DNA of 64,000 nucleotides from contig JALMLS010000453.1 of NCBI GenBank assembly GCA_038496445.1, positions 186,001-250,000 on the forward strand. Reading direction: 5' to 3'. Shown here piece after piece: positions 11,569 to 20,603 of this stretch (position 1 is its first letter; the number at the start of each line of letters is the position of its first letter). Position numbers and translations under genes: made by a program. The DNA comes from Trichosphaerium sp. ATCC 40318. Taxonomy: Eukaryota > Discosea > Flabellinia > Trichosidae. The notes beneath the pieces are model-generated. The model made no database searches and was not told where the DNA came from. It saw only the letters and a program-made list of their open reading frames with translations.

Positions 11569-11938
11569 CAATAGTTAGCTTACAACCCTGCTGATAATAA
11601 ATGTTGTAGTTGAAGTCAACATGCCAAAAAGAGTGCTGTATTACATTTAACAATAAATGTTGTAGCTGAAGTCATTTTTGTTCTATTTAAAAGAACTGTG
11701 TCCGTTGTTTGCGCAAGTGAAATACCAAGAAAACGCTAGGTAAAGCCAAAACATCACGTGACTTGCTTCTTTTTTGTAGCTTTTAATTAGTATTGTAGAT
11801 GTTGACCGAAAATTATTTTACAGTTCGTGCACGTGGTAATACTTTTTGTGAACTTTGCAGCCTCAACAGACTTGTCTTGACTTTGGTATTACTAATACCT
11901 TATGTTGTAACCAAATAGCTCTAGAAGGATAAGATTTA
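11569..11938. other. Spacer with a 23-bp direct repeat
   Basis: Holds two near-identical copies of AATAAATGTTGTAG(T/C)TGAAG at about 11596 and 11652, each starting with a polyadenylation-like AATAAA. They may be duplicated 3' ends of the upstream gene. Two CACGTG sites lie near 11756 and 11830, just upstream of the next gene. Confidence 0.5.
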
Positions 11939-13462
11939 ATGGACACCTTAGTTGATGATTGTTTAAAACAAGTTCTGTCTTATTTAACGATTGTTGAACA
12001 GCTTTCGTTTGGAATTACGTGTAGGAGACACAATACGCTCTCTAGATGCGATTTTATATGGTATCCGCACTATAAACGTAAGTTTCCTACAAAAAAACCT
12101 GTTGTTGTAAATATTCACGATTCATTTCTTCGCAGCCTCTCGTACGTCTATACATCTACGTTTCCAAACTTACAAATAAACGTTAACGCCAATTGACATT
12201 TTAAAGGAATCAATGGAATGGTCAATGGGCGCAATTACTCGGTGCTGATCCTGCTATCGTGGTACATCGCGTAGCGAAGCCAATGAAAGATATACAGTGT
12301 ATGAATAACTTACAGCCTCTACAATCAAGCTTTACAGTGTCAGTAAAGTACGTCTAGCATCATTAGCATGGACTGACGCTATTAACTTACAAACTAAGCG
12401 TCTTGACGTTGATATTTTGCTCAAGTTATACAAAGCAAGTTTTATTAAATACTACAGGCTGTTTGTACATTTATATCAATTGGAATTCACGTCGCTTTAA
12501 GTTTTACGCCCAACCGGTCAATGTCTTGTTGTACAAGATAACAGTAAGTTTTTTTTTTGTTGGTTTATCTTCTTTTTTTCTTCGTTCTTAAACACTTCTT
12601 TTAGCATGCCATAGAAGAAGGCTTTGGGGTTCCTGATATCAGAAACTTTATGAATTCATTACATTTATATGATAGGCGTAATATTCTTGGTGTTCTTAAT
12701 GTAGTAAGAGGAGATGTAAGTCTGACAGTTTTTTTAATTTGTTTTTCTTGTTTTTTTCTTACACGTTCTTTGTTGGTTAACATCCCCTTTTAGATTACAA
12801 AGATTCCAATATTTGCTGTTGTAAATCCTTGTGCAGATGTTTTAATGCCTGTCACGATGGTTAGTAGCGCGATACATAGATCTGCAGGACCAGGACTTAT
12901 GCGCGAGCTTATGAATACAGAAGAATTGCCATTTAGAATTACAGGAGAATGCTTGATGACTACAGGTTTGTTTTAGCTCATTTATTTCATCTAACATCGT
13001 TTTATAGGTCACAAATTACCAGCAAAACACATAATACATGTTTGCGGACCACATATTGCTGATGAACCGTTTAATGAAGAAAACACTGAACTATCTCTTG
13101 AAACATGTTTAGATGGATTATATAATTTTTGCTCAAATAATCAAATCCGTGAGGTAGCGCTACCCCTCATTGGAACAGTAGGTATGACTACTTTTAGTAT
13201 ATATGTATTTATCTATTATTACTCATTTTTGTAATTAGGAGGAGGATATGGTGAGTTAGCGGTGACATTGGCAGTAGACTATACTTTTTGGTGGCTTTCA
13301 AAAAATCCAAAGGTTTTTGACAAGATTGTTTTTGTTTGCTTCGATAAGGAGTACCATGATGCAATGAAGAGAGCAGTTTACACGCTATTTGATCCTGATG
13401 ATGAATCACTTGCTATATTCAATATGGATGAATATGAACGACGAGATATGATGGAGTTGTAG
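11939..13462 (+). CDS. F-box / macro-domain protein
   Basis: The start at 11939 opens MDTLVDDCLKQVLSYLTIVE followed by QLSFGITCRRHNTLSRCDFI, an F-box. Middle exons include NQWNGQWAQLLGADPAIVVH and HAIEEGFGVPDIRNFMNSLH. From about 12793 the exons form a macro domain: ITKIPIFAVVNPCADVLMP (the usual 'VNAAN' loop reads VNPCAD), VSSAIHRSAGPGLMREL (loop 2), ITGECLMTT then GHKLPAKHIIHVCGPH, and REVALPLIGTVGGGYGELA (loop with G-x-G-x-Y-G). This domain binds ADP-ribose or related ligands. Loop 1 and loop 2 deviate from catalytic MacroD-type enzymes, so a reader role is more likely than hydrolase. The end is ERRDMMEL with a stop at 13460-13462. F-box plus macro suggests ubiquitylation aimed at ADP-ribosylated targets (inference). 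Confidence 0.75.
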
Positions 13463-13947
13463 TTTTTTTTTGTAACAGTTTTTTGTGCATTGGCACATAT
13501 ATGAGCATAACGCCAAGCTGCTAGTTGTGGAAATAAAAGATGTTAGTTATGAAATGAAGTTCTGTACATTAGGCAAACAATATTGACACGCTCAATTAGG
13601 CACTGTGCCGATTTTGCTTTAACGATAAGACTAAGTCAATTTGTCAACCCTATTGACCGCCAGCAGACCAAGTCCAGCAGAACCAGTAGCAACTCAACAG
13701 GATTAATACCAGTAAAACCAGCGAGTCCAAAGCGACAGTTCAGTGTCACCAGCATTTGTTTCAATACATACTTGAACAGAATACAATTTGGAACGCGGGA
13801 ATCAACAATCCAAATAGAAATTGTGCAACAGACAAAACAACTTTAGAATGGCTTATAAATTGTCTATTTATTTAAGTAACATATTGAAGTGGTTACTATC
13901 CATAATATTGAATACCCATTGCTTCAACAGCTTCTTTTGTAAGTTTG
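13463..13947. other. Convergent spacer, no supported gene
   Basis: Holds open frames at 13583-13846 and 13821-14009 that lack recognisable features. They lie at the 3' ends of the flanking convergent genes and are probably UTR. Confidence 0.45.
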
Positions 13948-14931
13948 CTAGTTTTCAATTCCTGCAACTTGTTTTACAGATTTTAAGTGCTTCAAGCAAC
14001 CATTTGTAATCTGTGGACAGTAATGCACGGTGAGGCGCTCAAGGTTTACCAATGTCTTAAAACCCAAGTCTGTTATCTTAGAGCAACCATACAAATAAAG
14101 GTATTTGACATTGGTCAATGATTTGATTCCATCATCTGTTACATATCTTCCTTGTCTGATATGGACAGTATGTACATCACCAAGTTGTTTGAGCCATGAG
14201 TCTGCTGGAAAAGAAAGCCTAATTTCATGAACATCTTTGAGTGCTTTGATTCCTTCAACTGTAATATAACCACAACTCTCTAGTTTAATTGTGTGTACAC
14301 CAACAAGACTTTGGAGTGCGTCATCTGTCACTGCAGTCCAAGAAAGGTTAATAGTATGAACGCCAGCAAGTGCTCTAAATCCTTTATCGCTCACTTTAGT
14401 ATAGCTCAAGTCAATTGTATGAACTCCAGCAAGTGCTTTCACTCCGTTATCTGTTACAGAGGTCTGAGAAAGTTGAATAGTATGAACGCCAGCAAGTGCT
14501 ACCACTCCTTCATCTGTCACTGATGTGCGAGAAAGGTCAATACTATGAACACCTTTGAGTGCTTTCACTCCTTCATCTGTCACTGACGATTCAGAAAGGT
14601 CAATTGTATGAACTCCGGCCAAATATATCATTGCTTTGTCTGTAATTTGTCGACAACCCCTCAAGGCAAGTTTATGGACTCCTGTAAATTGTTCCACAAT
14701 CTTGTCAGAGGGAAACCCGAAAGTTGTATTTTCTACTAAATCGATTCTTGTGTGTTTCATAATTCCACAATGCTTTACAACTTGTCTCACTTGATTTTCT
14801 GTTGTTATACGTATACTATGGTATCCAACAATGTCATGAACGATAGAAGAAAGGATATGACATGTTTGAGAAGCCGTAAATCGATCTTTGGTTGTATGAG
14901 TTAAAATAATCGCTAGAATCTCAGTAGGCAT
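13948..14931 (-). CDS. F-box / leucine-rich repeat protein ('GVHTIDLS' type)
   Basis: The first ATG in the long open frame is at 14931, giving MPTEILAIILTHTTKDRF then TASQTCHILSSIVHDIVGYH, an F-box. Coding sequence may extend upstream through an acceptor at about 14960, and an ATGGATCGCACAGAAG segment ending at a GTAATA donor near 15041-15056 is a possible first exon, but the phase does not match. Ten or more 23-residue repeats follow: GVHTIDLSESSVTDEGVKAL, GVHTINLSWTAVTDDALQSL and so on. This is the AMN1/F-box-LRR style, with the conserved T-D-x-G-h-K-A-L helix. No intron lies inside the repeats. Repeats are near-identical in the centre and diverge toward the end (TDLGFKTLVNLERLTVHYCP). Likely a substrate-binding horseshoe of an SCF adaptor. 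Confidence 0.85.
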   Translation of the reverse strand: MPTEILAIILTHTTKDRFTASQTCHILSSIVHDIVGYHSIRITTENQVRQVVKHCGIMKHTRIDLVENTTFGFPSDKIVEQFTGVHKLALRGCRQITDKAMIYLAGVHTIDLSESSVTDEGVKALKGVHSIDLSRTSVTDEGVVALAGVHTIQLSQTSVTDNGVKALAGVHTIDLSYTKVSDKGFRALAGVHTINLSWTAVTDDALQSLVGVHTIKLESCGYITVEGIKALKDVHEIRLSFPADSWLKQLGDVHTVHIRQGRYVTDDGIKSLTNVKYLYLYGCSKITDLGFKTLVNLERLTVHYCPQITNGCLKHLKSVKQVAGIEN

Positions 14932-15237
14932 GTCCAGTAGTGTTGTTTGAGTTCTACAAATTATTTTAGAACGATACAATCAACAAAAACGTTTACCTTT
15001 GATTTAATGTATCATACGCCAAATCAAACGGTTTTTTATTACCTTCTGTGCGATCCATGGTGGCACGTGTACTTTTCATAATTGATTTATGTTGACTAAC
15101 GAAAAATACTTAGGCCACTAAAACGTGATTTTGGTGAATACCATGCTGGCGTTAGAATATCAATTAGCTCAAACCAATTTGCTGACAAGAGCTGCAACCA
15201 TATGTTTTATTGATGTTTTGATATGACAATTTTGTTA
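14932..15237. other. Short spacer / possible first exon of the LRR gene
   Basis: Contains the possible ATG exon of the LRR gene around 15041-15056 and a CACGTG near 15064. No other gene is visible. Confidence 0.35.
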
Positions 15238-15954
15238 CTAGCCTTTAAGTGGGAATCGTGTTACTTGTGTTTCTTCTTGCGAGTTGTCAATAAAAATCAA
15301 TGATTTGATGACACATGTCCAATTAAAATCTTTGACACACAAATCAGTTACTATTTTGCCTAGCGTCTCTGGCTTTAGTTTATAATCTCCAAAAGATTGA
15401 GCTATAGTTATATGAGGCGTCCATCTATCTATAAGTCAATATTAGAAAAAAATAGGAAAAAAACTCTAAAGAATATGAAGCTGTTTGTCAATGTGCTGAT
15501 GATTGAAAAACTCTGTTCAAAAAGTCTCTTTTGGTTACCTGATTTGTAGTAAACACTAGGCTCACAGTTTATCGTTTTTCCTCTTGTGGCATTAGTGATA
15601 CGTTCGTGAAGGGATGAAAGAGCTGGTGATCTGATGCACGAGAGGAATAATATTAGGTAATCTCCTGGAAATATACCAAGACCTGAAAGAGACATTGGAA
15701 ATGGTGTTGTTGTGTCAGCAATCGTCGCTAGTGCTTTTTTAACCGCATCAGTGTCGTAAGCATCTGCAAGTTCAAAAGAGAAGTGTGGGAGTGCCTTAAA
15801 GTCATTATCGCCTCATTATAGTTGTTTTCATTACCTTTTTGTCTAAAATACCGCCAACACCGTATTTTTCCTTCATAGTCTTCATTAGAGCGAGTACTCG
15901 TTGTGTATGTTCTTCATCTAGTTCGGCGCCAATGACACAAGGTGCCTTTGCCAT
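15238..15954 (-). CDS. 2H phosphoesterase (2'-5' RNA ligase / LigT-like)
   Basis: A 2H-superfamily protein acting on cyclic phosphate or 2'-5' linked nucleotides. The start at 15954 reads MAKAPCVIGAELDEEHTQRV. Exon 2 carries LPHFSFELADAYDTDAV with the first H-x-S motif (HFS). The last exon has RWTPHITIAQSFGDYKL with the second H-x-T motif (HIT). Spacing of about 100 residues between the two histidine motifs matches the family. The middle exon (FPMSLSGLGIFPGDYLILFL) is the typical hydrophobic core. The end is QVTRFPLKG with a stop at 15238-15240. Exact substrate cannot be deduced; the family includes tRNA-processing and 2'-5' oligoadenylate phosphodiesterases. Confidence 0.8.
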
Positions 15955-16489
15955 TTTTTGAATGAATTTGATTTGAAAAATCGCAGGCTAATTAAGCCAG
16001 ATTCATAATCAAAGAAAGATGCTAGTCAGTTCACAATTTAGCGCCTACCAAGCCGTGACTATCCCGTATGTTTTATTTAAAGCACGTGATTACTCTATCA
16101 ATAAAAATCACCGTCCGGACATTTACATCGAACTCACGGGTTTTGATAGCAGGTTTCTTACAAGTAAGTATGCATATGCCTTCTGGAAATCAAGATATTT
16201 GAGTTCTAGCCGCTTCTGTAAAGTTCACCTTCTGTAAGTTCTAACTGGAACTGTTCGACATGTCTCATTGAATAAGGCTATCGAGGTGAAGTACAAAAGA
16301 CTGTACAGCTTTGATGTATGATTTATTGTTAGCTTAGCAATACCCACGTAAATGTTACGTTTGACAGTCAACTTTCTTAATGATATTCGCAGTGAAACTA
16401 CTGAATTTAAGCACTTTCACCAATTCCAAACTATTTTAAAGGCAGGCCAGAAATTGCGTGTATTTTGTATAATTTTGCTGCAATGCAGA
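15955..16489. other. Intergenic, no supported gene
   Basis: An open frame at 16019-16237 lacks motifs and splice partners. A CACGTG lies near 16085, shortly upstream of the 2H gene start on the other strand. Confidence 0.4.
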
Positions 16490-16602
16490 CAATACCATTT
16501 AGGGCATTGCTTTTACCCTCATCTGTTATAGAGTTTCAACATTGTAAATTTATACAGTCTACATTTGCTGCTCATTCTTTAAAGCCATCTGTTACATTTG
16601 TA
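16490..16602 (-). pseudogene. Decayed LRR tail downstream of the F-box/LRR gene
   Basis: Immediately after the stop of the neighbouring LRR gene the same strand still encodes broken repeat pieces: VTDGFKE, VDCINLQC and SITDEG followed by SNALNG. These match the family consensus but are interrupted by stops and frame changes. The present gene therefore appears to have been shortened by a premature stop, or repeats were lost from a longer array. Confidence 0.65.
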
Positions 16603-17364
16603 TTATACGTCAATCTTGTGTACACCTGCTAATGCCGCAATACCCTCGTCTGTTATTGATTCACAATCATACAATTTGATTGTATGTACACCTGCCAACG
16701 CCTTCAATCCTTTGTCTGTTACACGTGTATATGATAAATCAATCTCATGTACTCCTGCTAGCGCCTGTATACCCTCATCTGTTATTGATTCACACCACTC
16801 TAAGTTGATTGTATGCACGCCTGCCAACGCTTTCAATCCTTCATCTGTTATTACTGAGCATTGAGACAAGTTAATTGTATGTACGCCTTTCAACGCCTTT
16901 AGACCTTCATCCGTTACATCGCAGCAAGTCAACTCTATAGCATGAACACCCGCCACTGCCTTGATACCTTCATCGCTTATTGGGCAATAATTCAAATAAA
17001 TAGTGTGTACTCCTGCCAATGCTTTCAATCCTTCATCTGATACATACGTGTGTGATAGATTAATTTCATGTACACCTGCAAGTTCCTTTATACCCACATC
17101 GGTTATTAAGAAACACCCACGTGAGTTAATAGCTGTATTCTTCAGCAATGGACTACCTGAAAGTGCTTTCGCTTGAGCGTCATTTCTAACATTAATGCGA
17201 CCATATCCAACATGGGTATGAACAATATCTCGCAAAAAGTGACATGTTTGGGCTGAACGGAGTGTATACTTCCCTTGTTTCAGGATATGCACTATTAATT
17301 CAATTGGTAGCGCAACAAGGTTCCGTTTGTCTTGATTTGTATTTTCTCTATATTTTTTTTCCAT
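16603..17364 (-). CDS. F-box / leucine-rich repeat protein ('GVHTIDLS' type)
   Basis: Single exon of 253 residues. The ATG at 17364 opens MEKKYRENTNQDKRNLVALP, then IELIVHILKQGKYTLRSAQT with CHFLRDIVHTHVGYGRI, the F-box shared with the other LRR members (T/S-C-h-h-L and H-x-x-h-G-Y). About eight 23-residue repeats follow (GVHEINLSHTYVSDEGLKAL, GVHTINLEWCESITDEGIQA). The stop at 16603-16605 falls inside repeat spacing, and decayed repeats continue downstream, so the gene is probably a shortened version. Likely an SCF-type adaptor; target unknown. Confidence 0.83.
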   Translation of the reverse strand: MEKKYRENTNQDKRNLVALPIELIVHILKQGKYTLRSAQTCHFLRDIVHTHVGYGRINVRNDAQAKALSGSPLLKNTAINSRGCFLITDVGIKELAGVHEINLSHTYVSDEGLKALAGVHTIYLNYCPISDEGIKAVAGVHAIELTCCDVTDEGLKALKGVHTINLSQCSVITDEGLKALAGVHTINLEWCESITDEGIQALAGVHEIDLSYTRVTDKGLKALAGVHTIKLYDCESITDEGIAALAGVHKIDV

Positions 17365-17727
17365 GTTGAAAATAATCGCTTTGATTCACCCACAAGAATA
17401 CACTGTACAGTAACTGAACGCTTCGTAGACACCCTTAGTTATTACGTTTTCTTTAATATACTGTTGATTTTGTTCTATAACCTAGCTAGGGTATAGGACG
17501 AGTTGTTACAGGTACGAAGTAAGGAAATTCTGGTTTTATTAATTTTATCTTACAATTAAGTGACGCTTGTGAGTATTCGTGTACGACAATTTTAAAACGA
17601 CAACTTGAAAGGTAGTGGTATTAACTGTTTGTTGACACAGCTTGGACTTCCTGAAAAAAGGTTCGAACTTAACGTTGTTTTAGGCGAAAGGCTGACGTTA
17701 GATTTTTCTTTTAACCATACCTATACG
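17365..17727. other. Divergent spacer between LRR and GTPase genes
   Basis: A shared 5' region of about 360 bp. The reading frame of the GTPase is open upstream to 17605, but the alignable protein begins at or after 17728, so this is treated as 5' UTR. No clear promoter element apart from AT-rich stretches. Confidence 0.4.
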
Positions 17728-18421
17728 ATGTCAACATCTGTTAGAATGCGCTCGGTAAAACTAGTAGTAGTTGGAGACTGTTCTGTAGGGAAAACAGCAA
17801 TGTTGATGGCATATTCCATTAATGGTCCTCCAGGAGGCGCCAAATTACCTAACGTATACTCTCTTGTTTCAATTGTTTTTTTACTCACATTTCTATTCTA
17901 GCTATTTGACGACGATTACGGCTCATGTATTTTGGTGGATGGTATTCCAGTTGATCTTAAATTATGGGATACTGCAGGTGAAGGCGATTACGATAAAGTA
18001 AGACCTATAACGTACCCGGGTACAAACATATTTTTGGTGTGCTTCTCAGTTGATTCTCCATCATCCTTTGAAAGTGTAAAAGAAAAGGTAAACAGAATTT
18101 TTTTGTGAAGACATGTGAACCTTGTACTGATTTTTGTGTAATATAAGTGGATTCCAGAAATTTCTACACACTTACATATTGGTTGGTACTAAGGTAGATC
18201 TCAGAGATGCTTCAGATACTATAAATACTCTAGACGCAAAGAACAAAAGTCTAACAGAAGAACATGGAAATAAAATGGCAAAAAGTATTGGTGCTGTTAA
18301 ATATATTGAATGTTCATCTGTTTCCATGGTCGGTATCAAAAATGTTTTTCTAGAATCAATACGTACTGCTTTATTACCGAAACCTGTCAAGAAGAATATA
18401 GAATATTGCACTCTCATGTAG
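17728..18421 (+). CDS. Atypical Rac/Rho-family small GTPase
   Basis: Three exons: 17728-17853, 17902-18087 and 18148-18421. The start MSTSVRMRSVKLVVVGDC was chosen because Rho proteins begin close to the P-loop. P-loop GDCSVGKT, G3 DTAGEGDYD, G4 GTKVDL and G5 ECSSVS are present, with Rho-type segments PEISTHLHILVGTKVDL and KSIGAVKYIECSS. The C-terminus VKKNIEYCTLM ends in a CAAX box, so prenylation at the membrane is expected. By alignment to Rac1, residue 12 is Cys instead of Gly, switch-I residue 35 is Asn (KLPNLFD against IPTVFD), and residue 61 is Glu instead of Gln. These changes touch nucleotide sensing and hydrolysis, so cycling may be abnormal. Candidate partner of the DRF formin in this window (inference). 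Confidence 0.9.
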
Positions 18422-18689
18422 AACTACAATACAAACACAACGTTCAGCTTGCTTATCACCAAATTGTAAAAACTTGGCAAGGCCAACTGCAGTTTAAAAC
18501 AAACTAATATATAAGTTGTGTGCTATGTTCACGTGCTATTGTACTACAGTGATTCGGTTACTTAGTAAACGTAGTACTAGGATTGTGGAAATACATAAAT
18601 AATAAGAATAAGTACAATAAACACTATTTAAAGCGAATACCTGACAATTTGTTTAAAGTTGAATTCATTTCTAATTTTGAAAAGAGCAT

Positions 18690-19241
18690 TCAATTGTTTT
18701 GTTTAGCAATGCCATTCTCATATATTATCTGCCTGCGTAGGAATCCGTTACCATAGCTACAATACTCACCATGCATCTTACCATTAGCATAGGTACACGT
18801 TTCTTTTAGTTGACCATTTTTATACCATAACTTATACTCACCATTTAATTTACCTTTCGAAAAAAAGTAATCTGCCATTAACGATCCACTTTCATACCAG
18901 TACCTTATCTGACCTTCTCTCTTACCATTTCTATAATTGCATTGATAGTACAGCTTACCAATCGCATACCAGCTCTGGAACTCTCCCTCTAATTCACCAT
19001 TGAGGTAGTTAGATTTTATGCTCAAACTACCATTTGCATGCCATTTCCTGTAAGTTCCATTTAAGGCACCATCATCAAATGAACATTGTAGAAGTAATCT
19101 ACCACCCTTCCTTTTCTCCCATCTGCCTTGTTTATTCATCTTTTCGTTAAATCTTGTGGCCAACGCCGCTTCTTTGTTCAGTAACGGAAAAATAATATAA
19201 AACACGTGGTCTAGATCTATCATGTCGAGGACTATCTCCAT
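18690..19241 (-). CDS. F-box-like / MORN-like repeat protein
   Basis: The first ATG of the open frame is at 19241 (MEIVLDMIDLDHVFYIIFPL), but the frame is open further upstream (WLLRIP) to an acceptor-like site near 19289, so a short first exon is likely. The family linker LNKEAALATRFNEKMNKQGR is followed by about seven 23-residue repeats such as NGSLSIKSNYLNGELEGEFQ and NGQLKETCTYANGKMHGEYC, ending GIAKQNN. Repeats sit in a single exon. Function is unknown beyond the likely adaptor role. Confidence 0.78.
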   Translation of the reverse strand: MEIVLDMIDLDHVFYIIFPLLNKEAALATRFNEKMNKQGRWEKRKGGRLLLQCSFDDGALNGTYRKWHANGSLSIKSNYLNGELEGEFQSWYAIGKLYYQCNYRNGKREGQIRYWYESGSLMADYFFSKGKLNGEYKLWYKNGQLKETCTYANGKMHGEYCSYGNGFLRRQIIYENGIAKQNN

Positions 19242-19256
19242 TGGTATTCGCAGCAA

Positions 19257-20603
19257 CCAGTTAGCCTTCTTTTTACGCTTCTTAGACTAATTTTTTTATT
19301 AGGGCCTGTTTTAGTAGTGATAAAGTTAACGTACTCGTTTGTGTTTACGTTCTGCCATAGTCGCGGTCTACTTAAATGAACAATATGGCAATAAAAGGGT
19401 TGACTATGTAGAATCTTCTAGCGCCAAGCTGCAAGAGTTACAGAACATGTATAAATGATTAATAACATCACGCGTTGCCACAAAAAACATGAGCTCACTT
19501 TCTTTTTTCCAAATTTAGTGATTCACTACATTCCGTGACCAAGTGCTACGTTCGCCATACTATACTTTACCTTCTAAAGGAAGCGTGTAAAGTTCGGCGT
19601 GTGATTTAGCCTCAGGACCTTGGTTTACCAAAAAGTTGCCAACTGTAACATTATGCGAGGTAACCGAAGTTTAATGTAATATCAAGCAACCTACTAAATT
19701 GGAGAATTCATTGGTATCGTTTTGGCCTCATTTGTGATCAGATTAGAAATGACAGGCACTTTTTTTTCACTTATTGTACTTTCTCAATTCTAAAATCACG
19801 TGACGAAAACATAAGAGACACTTCAAGGCATAAACGAATAACTTGTAAAAAAGTAATATTCAAATCAACTCAAACGCGTAGAATTGAACCGTACCGCGTA
19901 TGACATTATATTACGCGAACTTAAAGACTAACCTAGAAGAAAAAAATTACCACGTGCTCAAAAAAGAGATTTTGAAAGAAAATCTTTCAAACCAGAAAAA
20001 AAAACTAGATAACGAATATATCTTGCAACAAGAATACATATGTTCACGGACATAGAATACTACCAAGTAATGACAGAAAATGCAGACATTTCGAACAAAA
20101 CGAACCAAGTCTTTTATATGAACTATTTGCGCAATAAATGCAAAAATACTAGTACGTCTCTCCTGATTGATATTGATTTGTTTTAGAAAAATCTCACACT
20201 GACGTCACTTACGAACAGCTTTTTTTCAGGCGGAGATTTCCCCACGACATTTTCTGACCCGAAAGCGTATTGGGTTAGTTAAAAAACGCATAGTAGTGTA
20301 CTAACGGGTGCAATAGTGCGATTTTCGTGCTTTTACTTAACTACGTTGAAATAAATCACATTAAAGGCTTTAAACCGCCAACCGGTGCGTCAAACGAGCA
20401 AAAGAAAAGCTCAGTTTTTATTTTTGTTCATGTAATCTTTGCGTGACCACAAAACGGTCTGACCTTCATAATAGATGCGTTGACCTCATTTTGAACAACA
20501 TTGGGCTATTTCTCATACCATCAAGGCATAATAGCATTAATTTGTACGACGAGCACACAGTCAGCGAGAATAAGCGACAAACGACCATAAAGATAAAAAA
20601 CAA
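19257..20603. other. 1.3-kb region without a supported gene
   Basis: No open frame of note on either strand. CACGTG palindromes occur near 19795 and 19952 (and one in the MORN gene start region near 19203). The last 100 bases are the 5' region of the oxidoreductase gene. I see no tRNA-like or repeat structure. Confidence 0.45.

Noticed and set aside
16019-16237. 72-codon + strand frame
   Set aside because: No motif, no splice partner, and it lies in the promoter region of the 2H phosphoesterase gene.
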